From Rhodocollybia butyracea (taxonomy: Eukaryota; Basidiomycota; Agaricomycetes; Agaricales; Omphalotaceae): a stretch of DNA of 12,023 bases. A model generated the notes under the pieces. That model was not told the DNA's origin and ran no database searches. It saw nothing but the letters and a program-made list of their open reading frames with translations. The translations under genes and the position numbers were made by a program. Positions 1-9,004 of the stretch are shown piece by piece. Each line of letters opens with the position of its first letter. Position 1 is the first letter of the stretch. The stretch lies in assembly GCA_015501585.1 (NCBI GenBank), contig JADNRY010001332.1:1-12023 (forward strand), read 5' to 3'.

Positions 1-138
1 TAAGACGGGGCCCTAAGCAACGGGGAAATTTCCCAAAATGCCCACAAAGTCCAAGCCGACAAGCTGGATGATAACAAAGGCCGTCAGCGCATGAACCAGA
101 GAGGAAACAAAACAAACGAAACAAACCCGATTGCTAAA
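1..138. other. 3' flank of the peptidase gene
   Basis: No coding sequence is visible. Just beyond the stop codon, the coding (minus) strand has a T-rich run (plus-strand A/C-rich, 104-130) that could be 3' UTR or polyadenylation context. I see no defined signal. Confidence 0.3.
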
Positions 139-1843
139 TCAAGTAGCCGAAGCCCCTTCACCTGCAGGAACAACAAGCGTCAAGTTGAGGTGGGCCTGCG
201 GAAAGCGCTTGGTGAGGACCTGCATGACGAAGGAGATGGGGGTGACATAAGTTACATCGGATGATTCGGTGGCGCCAGACCCGCTCGTGAGGATCCCAGC
301 AATACGTCCGAAAACATCAGCAACACAAGACCCAGAGTCCCCTTTGGCAGAGATTGCACCTGATTCCTGGTTAGTTGCAACCACTGGCCACTCCCTTGAC
401 TCCGTGTACTGGCCAGCAACGCAAGTGCGGGTGAAAGATGAAACGTTATTAGCTTTTCCAAAGGTGATATCAGTCTTTCCGCCATTCTTGAAGACGACGA
501 AGCACGGTCCGCCGGCAGGGTCACGCATTGGCGGATTAAACAGGGCGTCCTCAGGGACCTGGTCTTCAAGCGTCACGAGACGGTGGCCAACGGTATTTTG
601 AAGGAAGGGGGGCTGGAAGAATGTAGATGGACCTTTTCGGTGAGTTCCGGAAAAGTATATTTCTTCCCAAGGTTGACAGTATTGCCCAAAAAGTTTTCAG
701 CGTCGAGCATACCTGGGTCGATCTTGATGACAGCGAGATCTAGAGTGTAGCGACCGGGTTCAGTGGAGAGAACGATGGGAGGAGCCCAGACGAGTTCCCC
801 AAATACGCGGTTCTCTGCCCTTCCCACTCAGCGGCAATGTCCTTCCGCAAGAGGTTCAGTTGCTTCAACTCTACCTCCTCTATCTGCAACTTCATCCCAT
901 CCATTTCGAGCGATTTCACTGACCCAGGGTCATCCTTATCCCTCAAAAACAAAAGCCAGTCCTTGAGGTCTGCAATCACGGACTCCTTGTCTTTAACCTC
1001 CCTGTCAAGTGCAGCGAGATGCTCATTGAACGAAGAGGTTCCAAGGATCACTAATTCTTCACGAATTTTGTTATCATTCGTCTGCTCGTATTCCTTATTA
1101 TCGTCCTTGCCAAGGGGGAAGACAACGTGCCGGGCCGTGACAAGGTAGATATTGCTGTCGTTTCCACCAGCACTGAAATAGAATCCTCCCGTTCCCTCGG
1201 CCCAGAGTGTATCTTTACTGTAGATTGGGCTGCCAAGGGTTGCAGTGTATGGGCTGCGAGCGGTAAAAGTCGCATGATTAACGTGGACAAGATTAAGGAA
1301 CTTATTGCCTATTTGTCTCGTAACACAAGACTCCCTAATCTCTACGCGGCAGTCTTGGATATGCCATTGTTCAAGGATGCACTTGAGGATGCTGTATGCG
1401 ACGTTACTGCCTTCTTCATAGCTGAGCGCCCCGGATTCAACACCGATCCAAACAATTGCCGGGCCAGAGGACTCTTCTCCAACTTTGGCGATAGTGAGAG
1501 CATCCAGACTCGTCCAGTTTACGCACATTTTATTTAGGTCCTGGCAAATACTGGTCGCTAGACCAATTTCCCAAACACTAGCGAGAGGGTGGTCACCTAG
1601 TACCCTTATCTCTTTAAGGACAGTATCACGACCAGAATCCGGCCACCACCTATCCCTGCCCCATTGGTCTTCCATCTGGCCGCTAGATGGAGGGGCTATG
1701 GGGCTGAGATGGGTGGTAGCAATCAGGCGTGGGTTGGAGGGCAAGCCCTTGTAATAGGACTCGGAAATATCGTCGGTTACGACGAACGGGGTAAGTTCCA
1801 TTGTAGGCGATTTGGAGGTAGCAGGTTTGCCTGTTTGTCTCAT
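139..1843 (-). pseudogene. Trypsin-like serine peptidase (basidiomycete family), frameshifted twice
   Basis: Three consecutive minus-strand reading frames carry a complete chymotrypsin-type triad in the right order. The His motif VTARHVVFP is at residue 239 (His codon 1129-1127), the Asp motif YTLDLAVIKID has its Asp codon at 740-738, and the Ser motif AKGDSGSCVAD has its Ser codon at 336-334. A long N-terminal domain precedes the protease part, with family hallmarks such as YYKGLPSNPRLIATTH. A charged helical insert of about 70 residues separates His from Asp. Frame 1 passes to frame 2 near 795-810 and frame 2 to frame 3 near 630-635 (an A-run). Each break fits a one-base loss, and no GT..AG intron explains either. 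With both healed the product would be about 568 residues, the length I expect for this family. The Met at 1843 or the one at 1801 could be the start. The family is widespread in mushrooms and its substrate is unknown. Either a decaying gene or assembly indels would give this picture. Confidence 0.82.
1329..1800. repeat. Direct repeat unit B of the peptidase 5' half
   Basis: This unit aligns with 1851-2274 in the same orientation. By eye the stretch from about 1331 to 1540 is roughly 85% identical to its partner, with most differences being transitions. It contains about 46 bases near its middle that the partner lacks. It codes for the N-terminal domain of the larger peptidase copy. Confidence 0.85.
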
Positions 1844-2307
1844 ACCACGAGTCTCCTTAATCTCTACACGGCAGTCTGGGATATGCCATTGATCGAGGAT
1901 GTATTTGAGGATGCTGTGTGCGATGTTACTCCCTTCTTCATAGCTGAGCGCCCCAGATTCGACACCGATCCAAACAGTGGCCAGTCCAGAGGACTCTCCG
2001 ACTTTGGCGATAGTGAGGGCATCCAGACTTGTCCAGTTTACACATATCGTGTTTAGGCCCCGGCTGATGCCGGCCGCGAGACCTTTGTCCCAAACGCTAG
2101 TAAGAGGTGCTTGGAAGGTAAGACCCTTATCTCTTTAAGAACGAAGGAGGCCGCAGGGGTAGATGGAGCCTCAGCAGGACTCGAATGGGTGGTAGCAATA
2201 AGGTGTGGGTTGGAGGGCAAACCCTTGTAATAGTTTTTAGACATCGTCGGTAACGACAAACGGGACAGGTTCCACCCTAAGAGGTTTGGTAAGAGATACA
2301 GGGACAT
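1844..2307 (-). pseudogene. Truncated 5' copy of the same peptidase gene
   Basis: This stretch encodes only the N-terminal domain of the peptidase and joins head to tail onto the start of the larger copy. Readable pieces are RVEPVPFVVTDDV, then YYKGLPSNPHLIATTH, then NWTSLDALTIAKVGE up to DCRVEIKET, each with a clear counterpart in the neighbour. It stops just before the protease domain, so His, Asp and Ser are all absent. Compared with the intact copy there is a two-base loss near 2241, a one-base loss near 2098-2108, an in-frame three-base gap and a block of about 46 bases missing. The last part is in frame with the downstream copy, so the junction is open and could be read through. An ATG at 2307 has a good context but needs a further one-base repair to reach the conserved frame. 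The frame before it is open to about 2503 but has no ATG. Confidence 0.78.
1851..2274. repeat. Direct repeat unit A of the peptidase 5' half
   Basis: Partner of the 1329-1800 unit, lying directly upstream in the sense of the gene. The divergence and several indels show that this is an old duplication, or a gene pair that lost the 3' part of one member, rather than a recent copy. Confidence 0.85.
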
Positions 2308-2570
2308 TCTGGGTTCCTTCGCCAGAAAAGGTGTCAGTTTGAGAACGACTCGGGGACTGTAGGTCTTGGTCCTTGTAAAAAGCTACGGGGAGCTTGGAGA
2401 GGTCCACTAAAAGGGGGGCAAACAAACGTTGGTATTGGTACGGGAAGGCAGCGAAAAGGGCCGAAAAGAAACGCACTGATTGTAGAGAAACAGAAATGTC
2501 TCAAGAGCGATGTGGTCCCTCAATGCTTACCGGGCCGGCGATGCAACACCAAAGCGTCTAATCTCAAAAA

Positions 2571-2623
2571 TTTAACGTCAACTTCATAGAACGGATTTAG
2601 GCCTGTGTTCTATTAGTACCTCG
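2571..2623. repeat. 53-base exact direct repeat, copy 1
   Basis: All 53 bases are identical to 2667-2719. The repeat holds a 7-base inverted pair, ATAGAAC at 2586-2592 and GTTCTAT at 2607-2613, with a 14-base loop. After the repeat the two copies stay similar for a few bases if one T is skipped (CCTCG then AAAAT). Confidence 0.93.
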
Positions 2624-2666
2624 AAAATGAGGTTAGTAACGGACGATCTTCGATGGATGTTTCTTG

Positions 2667-2719
2667 TTTAACGTCAACTTCATAGAACGGATTTAGGCCT
2701 GTGTTCTATTAGTACCTCG
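2667..2719. repeat. 53-base exact direct repeat, copy 2
   Basis: Second copy of the 2571-2623 repeat, 43 bases downstream of it. It lies about 150 bases past the 3' end of the epimerase-like gene. No reading frame runs through both copies. I do not recognise it as part of a known transposon. Confidence 0.93.
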
Positions 2720-2866
2720 TAAAATTTCCTGCGCCTCCCTTCAGCCGTAGCAACCTTTCTGCCACTAAGCAGTGACACTTACTAAGGCTGGACTCGATAA
2801 GGCATGTCTCCCAAAACTGTAAAGAGTCTTTTTGATTCCTACATACGTAACATATTCAAGATATTT

Positions 2867-3927
2867 TTACAACGTCGCTTGGAACGCAGAATAGTAGACA
2901 TCCAATCCATCTGTGACGCCAATCTTCTTAGGCTGCCATCCGAATAAAGATCGAGCAAGATATGGTCGCGTAAGAACTGTAGTCGCTAAAGCGTGTTCAA
3001 ATGCTGGAAGAGCCATATTAGAGTTATCCCTCTCCTGATCAGCAAGCACAACTCACGGTTCGAGGGCGTTCGGTACTGGAATTCTCCGTTTAGACCAGCG
3101 GCGAACGACAACTTTTTCAGAAATGCATCCACGTCTTCTGTAACATCATTCGCAACATTGAATGCTTTCCCTCCGGCAATACTAGCTCCTTCCGACAGTC
3201 GCACATACAAATCGGCCAAATCGTCTGCATGAATCACCGCAAACTTTCCTCCTGGGCTGCCAGGCCAAGAGATTTTCTTATCGATCTTTGCTTGCCTAAA
3301 CAATATTTCGAAAAGCGATCCAGAACGACCATAGAGAAGCGCAGGGCGCACTACGATACCGTTTATAACAGTATTGGTGAGAGTGGCTTGTTCTTCTGCG
3401 GGTCTCCAAGCAACGAGTTCCAGAGGTGTTTGAACAGGCGTTGTATCGCTGATTATGTCTTTTCGGTTATCGCCATAGACCCAAACGCCCGACGTGTAGA
3501 TGAACGTGAGTTTTGGCGCGCCTGCGGGACGGAGGCGTTCAGCAGCTTTGACAACGGCGTTTCGAATCAACGAAGAGATCTCTTTTTTCGCTGTTCCTCC
3601 AACTGCTTCGATAATCACGTCCAGAGTTGGGATCAAGGAGTGCCAGGCATCCGAGTTGACAAAGTCGCAGACAATTGGAGTGACTAGACAATTCCGATTC
3701 AGTCATGATAAGCCATCGCGATAAGATTGAACCAATATACTTTCTTCAGCTGCGAGCTGTTTGGCTTTTGCTTCGGAACGGGTTTGGCCGTATACGATGT
3801 GCCCAGCTCTGGCCAAGGCCTGTGCGGCTGGGAAACCGATGAAACCTGATGATCTGTTTTTGTGCATAGTCAGCATGTGCTTCGATGAGGATAGGCTTGC
3901 TGCGCACCCCAAAACCAAAACCTTCAT
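2867..3927 (-). CDS. Atypical NAD-dependent epimerase/dehydratase family protein (SDR fold)
   Basis: Four exons read 3927-3908, 3853-3741, 3683-3057 and 3003-2867. They are joined by introns of 54, 57 and 53 bases, all GT..AG, the first with a CTGAC branch site. The spliced length is 897 bases, giving 298 residues in one clean frame. Splicing builds the Rossmann motif GSSGFIG at residues 7-13, which the unspliced frame lacks. Later motifs are YTSGVWVYG (107-115), VVRPALLYGRSG and FAVIHADDLADLYVRL, all typical of extended or atypical short-chain dehydrogenases. Where a classic member has YxxxK after the YG motif, this one reads AWRPAEE, so I see no canonical catalytic Tyr/Lys pair. That points to an atypical SDR whose chemistry cannot be named. 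The ATG at 3927 is chosen because it starts the Rossmann strand and follows a TATA box. An upstream in-frame ATG at 4029 lies before that box. The protein is probably cytosolic, with no signal peptide. Confidence 0.9.
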
Positions 3928-3974
3928 TTCTACTTTGCTGATGAGTGAAGCTGAGGTGGTTTCTGACGACGAGG

Positions 3975-3982
3975 TATTTATA
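3975..3982 (-). promoter_or_regulatory. TATA box of the epimerase-like gene
   Basis: TATAAATA on the minus strand ends 47 bases before the ATG at 3927. That spacing allows a short 5' leader and supports this start over the upstream ATG at 4029. Confidence 0.6.
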
Positions 3983-4665
3983 AGGACTATCTTTATACGT
4001 CGTGTAAGCGAATTACTTAGTAATGACAAGTCGGATGCGTTCCGGCCATCATGGCAGTGATCAATTTGCTATGGCCAGCTTTGATACACGATCCAGGTAC
4101 CTCCGAGGACCGATTGCCTCCGAGCACGTTCCGCTCGGTTCCTTCCGCTCGTACTGTAACTGGACCTACTATTCAGTGTATTGCGGATATTCGCTTCTCT
4201 GAGAGGCACAGCTAAAGTCGAGTTGCGTTTCGAGTCGTACTTGAAGCTTGAAGTTTCGGAAGCTTGAAACGTTGTCTTTAATTAGCTGGGTCGCAACCTC
4301 AATTGACCTTGAAGTTATCTAGTTATTTCAGCGTCAGATTCCAATTCCTGGACGTTAGAGTGAAGCAGCTCCCTCTCAGGGTTTTACGCCGAACCTCATT
4401 AGAAGTACATTGGCTTGGGTTTGATTTGAAGGGTGATACTTAGTAGTATCTACTGGACCAATCCAATAATGCTTTAAGTTCAGTTTAAGTTCATGATGAA
4501 GAAAACTGGATGGAAGTCGGTTTGTGACCCGCCGCTTGTCGGCCATGTGCATGTCTTCACATTCTTTTGAGAGTGCTTGCTACCTACTAGACTCACGGCC
4601 GTATGATCATCCTTAGGAGTGCGAGTCCATTCCGAGTCTTTCCTTAATTCTGGACCGTCCTAAAC
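3983..4665. other. Intergenic region between the two oxidoreductase genes
   Basis: No gene is visible. The right side is the 3' flank of the dehydrogenase gene and the left side is the upstream region of the epimerase-like gene. It contains an inverted pair CCGAGC/GCTCGG at 4120-4125 and 4133-4138, and a short imperfect direct repeat of GAAGCTTGAA near 4244-4268. Either could be a protein-binding site, but nothing identifies a factor. Confidence 0.4.
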
Positions 4666-5978
4666 CTACGATCTGCGGACATTCATCCATTGTGTATATA
4701 CAAGCTTCTTTCTCTTTTTGTTCATACAGTCTCTTGTGGTAAAGCTACGAGTTTTTACTCCGCTAATCTTGTTAGCTTTCATTCTTTGCAATCCCTCGTT
4801 GATTCCAGCAAGACCATTAGGAAGTTTCTCCACACGGTTGGGCTGGATTGGAAGTGTTAGTATACAGAACGAGACGGTAAATTGTGTTCCTAATTATCAC
4901 TCACCACGATAGCTCCATCTTGTACTAATTTGGGCAAGTTCTTCCACAGAATACGGCCAAACTCTCTGTTCACAGGGAAATGTGAAGTTCCCATGATAGC
5001 AATGACTGTCTTCCCATTCCCTGCGTCCTTGACCTCTCCGTTTACATCAGCTACCTGGCCACCTGCCACAATTGAGTCGAAACAGGCAGTTCGAGAATCT
5101 GCATCTCCAATAGCATTGTAGGCAATTTTGAGAGGTGTAGTAGCAATCTTTTTCACAGTCTCTGCGACCTTTTCGATAGGAGTCTCTCCACGGTCAATGA
5201 CGTGCGTGGCACCAATCGATTTCAAAAAGTCGGTGTGGCGGCCAGAAGCGTATGCTATGATTGTACTGTATCCGAGATGTTTGAATACCTGGATCGCGAA
5301 TTGACCCACAGACGCAGATCCGCCGATTACCAAAGCTGCCTCCCCGGTGTACTTGACATTCGGGTCATATGTTGGGTTTAGCCCTGCACCAATAGGGTGT
5401 GCAGCCAAAAGACCGATAGCAGCAGTGCTGTATCCAAGAGGGATCGAAGCGGCTTGGGCGTAGTCGATGTTGGAAGGGATCTGAAAATGGTCTTAGTCGA
5501 GTCGCAAATTTCCGGAGTGATTTATAACAAACCTTGCCAACGATATCCGCAGGCATCAAGGTGTATTGCTGGAAGCCAGCCAATTCATTCACAAAATAAC
5601 CCTGACAAAATCTGTAACAGGTGAGAAAAATAATCCAACAAAAGGCTTGAAAGACGTAAGTTGGCTTACACTTTGTCACCTTTGGAGAAGCCTTCAACGC
5701 CATCACCAATCTCTTCTACGTCGCCGGCAAGATCAGTACCAAGGATGGCAGGGTAGTTTTGGATGAAAAAGTCGTAATCTTGGATCTTCCAATCGACCTA
5801 CATGCATTCAGTTACTAATGGCACTCTGGTTTACGCGGGAAAAACTACAAACTGGGTTCAAAGCAGAGGCCTTGAGCTTGATGGAAATCTGTCCAGGACC
5901 AGGCTTTAAGATGGGGGCGCTGGCTACTACAAATGAGCCTTTGGGTTTGTCAAGGAATAGAACTTTTTGTTCAGCCAT
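4666..5978 (-). CDS. Zinc-independent alcohol dehydrogenase/quinone or enoyl reductase-like MDR protein
   Basis: Exons are 5978-5853, 5797-5670, 5611-5533, 5480-4905 and 4842 onward, with introns of 55, 58, 52 and 62 bases (GT..AG; the last has a perfect CTAAC branch site). The spliced frame stays open throughout. The N-terminal GroES-like domain shows ALNPVDWK (40-46) and AILGTDLAG. The cofactor domain shows VIGGSASVGQ (162-171), a medium-chain dehydrogenase Rossmann motif, and later TPLKIAYNAIGDAD and VIAIMGTSHFP. The Cys and GHE ligands of zinc alcohol dehydrogenases are missing, as in the ToxD/enoyl-reductase-like branch. It should be a soluble NADP(H)-dependent reductase of unknown substrate. 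The 3' end is ambiguous. Reading straight through gives 361 residues. Removing a 51-base GT..AG segment (4758-4708) gives 344 residues ending near SGKLVY, closer to the family's usual C-terminus. Both models end at the same TAG, 4668-4666. Confidence 0.9.
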
Positions 5979-6010
5979 GGTGCGATCATAATCTGAGAAC
6001 CAGCCGCCCC

Positions 6011-6017
6011 TTATATA
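6011..6017 (-). promoter_or_regulatory. TATA box of the dehydrogenase gene
   Basis: The minus strand reads GGTATATAAGGGG here, a strong TATA box 32 bases before the ATG at 5978. It supports that ATG and implies a very short leader. Confidence 0.65.
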
Positions 6018-6405
6018 CCCACAGATTCATCATTGACTAAGAATAATAATCGAAGCATCAGTCAGCGAGATCTTGTGTGACGAAGTTAGCTGATAAATGC
6101 AGAATTGTGAACTCGTTCAACTGGTGTGGACTCGATCCGGGAAAGAGTCATCAATTGAGGTGTAAGCAGATAGTGCTCCTGCAAGAGCTGGAAGGACCCG
6201 ACCAAGCCTTTCATGTCTTCTTTGAGGTTTACAGGACTTATGAGAGGTAGACGCGCGTGTAGCAACCATTTTACACGAAGAGAAGCACTGGTACAAAGCT
6301 TAGAGCGAATTAGATCAGGGGCGTAACAGATGTGACGCTAACGCGAATTATGTGTGACCTGGTGTCTGACTGAGGTGAACTTGCGCGATAACTTTTGTGT
6401 GATGA

Positions 6406-6422
6406 GTCCGACTGAGTCGGAC
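6406..6422. promoter_or_regulatory. Perfect palindrome, CCG-N7-CGG type, upstream of the dehydrogenase
   Basis: GTCCGAC and GTCGGAC flank a three-base centre. Inside lies CCG-N7-CGG, the everted half-site layout that fungal Zn2Cys6 regulators can bind. A near copy of the left arm plus centre (GTCTGACTGAG, 10 of 11 bases) sits 42 bases to the left at 6364-6374. It lies about 430 bases before the dehydrogenase ATG. The regulatory role is an inference. Confidence 0.35.
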
Positions 6423-6449
6423 AATAGTTGCTCCAACCCAACTTACCCT

Positions 6450-6473
6450 GAGTTGCACAACTCGGGTTCCCGA
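6450..6473. repeat. Two overlapping short inverted repeats
   Basis: GAGTTG/CAACTC (6450-6463, two-base centre) runs into TCGGG/CCCGA (6462-6473, two-base centre). Together with the palindrome at 6406-6422 they make a dense cluster of dyads in the region upstream of the dehydrogenase. Confidence 0.5.
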
Positions 6474-6541
6474 ACAGGGCTTAAAGCTTACAAGGAAGAT
6501 TATTTCTGATGAAACAGGTCAGTTTTACTATCTGTTTTACT

Positions 6542-6564
6542 GAGCCGTTCTCGCGAGCCGTTCT
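6542..6564. repeat. Short tandem direct repeat GAGCCGTTCT
   Basis: Ten identical bases occur at 6542-6551 and again at 6555-6564, three bases apart. Just to the left the octamer GTTTTACT also occurs twice (about 6523-6541). No function can be assigned. Confidence 0.5.
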
Positions 6565-7201
6565 TCCAGCCCGTGCTGTCGTCGCGCAGTTTAAGCTGAT
6601 GCAAGGGTATGCTCGGAAGCAAACTCAACACAGATTCAGAGAAATCCTAGCACCCAACCCAAAATAACTCTAGGCGTCGGAGTACGTTACTGTACAAGTG
6701 GGTTGTTGAGTTTCTTCAAATACACTTGCATTCGGTTAGACTGCTACGACAGCGTCCGGACTGGAAAAACGGTTCGCACCAAAACCACGATGGAATTGAA
6801 ACGGACTTGCCTTGGGAGGCGGAGTAGAACAGATAGCGAAAAACTGACCTATTTCATCGGCAAGAATCATCTCAGCTCAAGAGTTGGTCTGATGTGCTGC
6901 TGCAACAGCAGAGATACAGCCTTTGATTTTGCAACCACAGGCTGCACTAATGTTGGCCTGGCTGAGCTCCTTGTACTAACCTTCACCAGTGGATGGCGGG
7001 AGCTCGTGAGTGCTTAGTGGTGGAGAATAATAAGCAGCCAAGCGCCTCGCAGAAAGATGGTCCCAATGGTATACGTCTGTTCAAGATTTAACCAGTCCCA
7101 ACCAGCCGCACGCCACCCGGCACACCACTGCAACAACGAGCTCAACAATAAAAAAGAGGATATATTACATAACAGGATACATACATAACAATTAAGAGGA
7201 T

Positions 7202-8548
7202 TCAGTCATGGCATGAGTTGTCAGACATTACAGTGCGGATAGATTTTGGTCGGCGATTTTGAAAGATGTTTAGAAAATTTTGTCCAGGGAAAAGACCAGC
7301 GGAAACAGTGGACTCTGCCAGTGGGGTAACTCTAGCTTCACGAATCATTCTGGAGGAGCGAGTTCGTCCAGGTAGCGGTGGGGGAGCTTCCTTGCCCTTG
7401 GCTATGAAGCGGAAGTTGTAGTCAGAATATGCGTTATTTTCGTTGATTACCTTGATAAAATTTTGAGCTTGTCCAGCATCTGCACAGCGAGAGTCAAGAC
7501 TCAAAACAGTATTTTCAAGTAAAGATTGACTTACCGAGCTGATGATCAGTTCCGTTTTCTTCTGTGATGTATAGCTCACATAGGTAGTCCAACTCCCCTA
7601 TATGCCCTTTGACCCATTCACACCTCAATTTACCACCAAATAAATAGACTTCTAATGCGATCCCTGCTTCATTGAACTCGTTTGGTAGACAGAGCTGGGG
7701 AGTTTTCATATATGGGAAAACATGATTGTCAACGAGGTGCATAACTTCATGCAGAACAACAACATGCAGGAGGAATTTGTAGAAGATGGGATCCAATGGA
7801 GGTGGGGCGAGCCATTTCAAGACTGAGCTGTGACTGGAGGACATCATGGATTGTCGAGGCTAGGGATGTGAAGCCAAGGAGGCTGAACGGGACTTGAAGG
7901 TAAGAAAGGCCGATATCAATGGAGTCTGCCACTGAGGGAAGATACCCCTGAAGGGATGCCGGTAGACGATGGGAAACAGGAAATAGTGGTGGTCGAGGAG
8001 GCAGCCGAAGATCCTATGAGTACTTTTAAGATAGCTTGATATCAAGGAATGAGTCTGTACAAACTGAGACAGTTGCTGCAAGACCATATAAAATGAATAT
8101 TTTGTTTTCACTTCCAGCTGCATTGGTGAACCATCCCCATTTCTCATATGACAGCGTCTCCGAGAAAATCACCGTCAAGGCTGAAGTGTTTAACCATCCT
8201 CTCCAGTCGACCTGTTTCCCAATTATGAATTTGCTCGGGTGCTATGTTGCCGCTCTCCACCAATGAGGCTGACATGGCCAAAAGGAGTGCCTTGACCCTT
8301 AGAGATAGGAATTCAGAGCGTTCGAATACTGAAAGTGTACTCCTGACGATATCCATCGCAGGAAACATTAGATCGGAAGAAGGAGCGGGATTAGCATCAG
8401 CTGAAGTATGGCTCTGGAACACAACTGTGACCATCGTAGGGTGAGTTAAGACAATCGCCGTTGCAGAAGAAAAGTCGTTTCGCTGATAAATATGTAGCTT
8501 GCCAAATTGGTCATCTAGGTTATGGAACGTTTTAGCAGCGTTGGCCCT
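7202..8548 (-). CDS. Uncharacterised HExxH (putative zinc metalloprotease-like) protein
   Basis: I reconstruct exons at 8548(or upstream)-8195, 8142-8065, 8013-7535 and 7479-7202. The introns are 52, 51 and 55 bases, all GT..AG. The third (GTAAGT..GCAG) is very convincing and the first is least certain. The pieces total about 395 residues. The first exon is open back to an in-frame stop at 8551-8549 with no ATG before 8434. Yet LDDQFGKLHIYQRNDF, upstream of 8434, looks coding, so a further 5' exon is likely. The key motif is LHEVMH (His codons 7751-7749 and 7739-7737), followed 22 residues later by the Glu of NEAG (7670-7668), a layout like that of gluzincins, then LEVYLFGG and CEW. I recall similar uncharacterised proteins in mushrooms but no named family. 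Between about 7862 and 7780 the frame moves by one base without a plausible intron, so a frameshift or sequence error is likely. No signal peptide or membrane segment is visible. Confidence 0.68.
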
Positions 8549-9004
8549 CTAGATCTAGTATTATATGGACAAATCATAAGCATATGCATAAGGGGCAATA
8601 AAAAATACAGACATGCGAAGAACAATAACATGACTCATAACGCAAAAGTTGAATGGGAAGAGATCCAAGGTACGAGAACAACATGAGCAATTATACGTGT
8701 AGATGGAAGATAAGTAAGGAAAGAGAAGCCGTTTGAGATTTAAAGCTATACTTTTTGTGTTCTTAAAGAGCGTGTTATGTATCAGATTCCATTGCTACGA
8801 GGAAGGATCGAATAAAGGAGTCCCGAAGAGCACGTCATGGGCCAGGTCGTGTGGAACCGCACGTCGGTGAAATGTTTTCAACGCTTTACAGAAACGATAA
8901 GAGCAACGCTAAGAAGCGGGCCGATAGACGCCCATGCCAGCGCGTTCTGTTCAAACGACACTGGGCACACTACTAGTACAAGGAAGTATCACTGTAAAGC
9001 TCAA
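8549..9004. other. Divergent intergenic region between the HExxH gene and SPC1
   Basis: This region should hold the 5' ends and promoters of both divergent genes, and probably a missing first exon of the HExxH gene near 8560-8640. The SPC1 frame is open leftward to 8837, but its Met at 9005 fits the family start, so the open stretch is taken as leader. No TATA box is clear. Confidence 0.45.

Larger units (their letters stand above)
2504..2866. other. Spacer between the peptidase copy and the epimerase-like gene
   Basis: Apart from the 53-base repeat pair I see no gene here. The left part lies upstream of the truncated peptidase copy and might have held its promoter or first exon. The right part is downstream of the epimerase-like stop codon. 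Confidence 0.5.
6024..7200. other. Intergenic region upstream of the dehydrogenase, downstream of the HExxH gene
   Basis: No gene is recognised in this 1.2 kb. An open frame at 6703-7017 (plus) starts with TTG, has its first ATG at 6790 and no family resemblance, so I leave it out. The right end, about 7140-7200, is A/T-rich and is the 3' flank of the HExxH gene. Confidence 0.45.

Noticed and set aside
1127..2056. Plus-strand open frames at 1127-1537 and 1664-2056 that share similar protein sequences
   Set aside because: They are antisense shadows of the duplicated peptidase segments. The minus strand holds the catalytic motifs and family matches, and the likeness between the plus frames only reflects the direct repeat.
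4692..4912. A TATA-like TGTATATAC on the plus strand followed by a hydrophobic, signal-peptide-like open frame at 4718-4912
   Set aside because: The frame starts with TTG, not ATG, and lies antisense to the last exon or exons and an intron of the dehydrogenase gene, whose splicing explains the sequence well.
6703..7017. Open frame of 104 codons on the plus strand
   Set aside because: It starts with TTG, its first ATG leaves only about 76 codons, the composition is unremarkable and no domain or splice pattern supports it.
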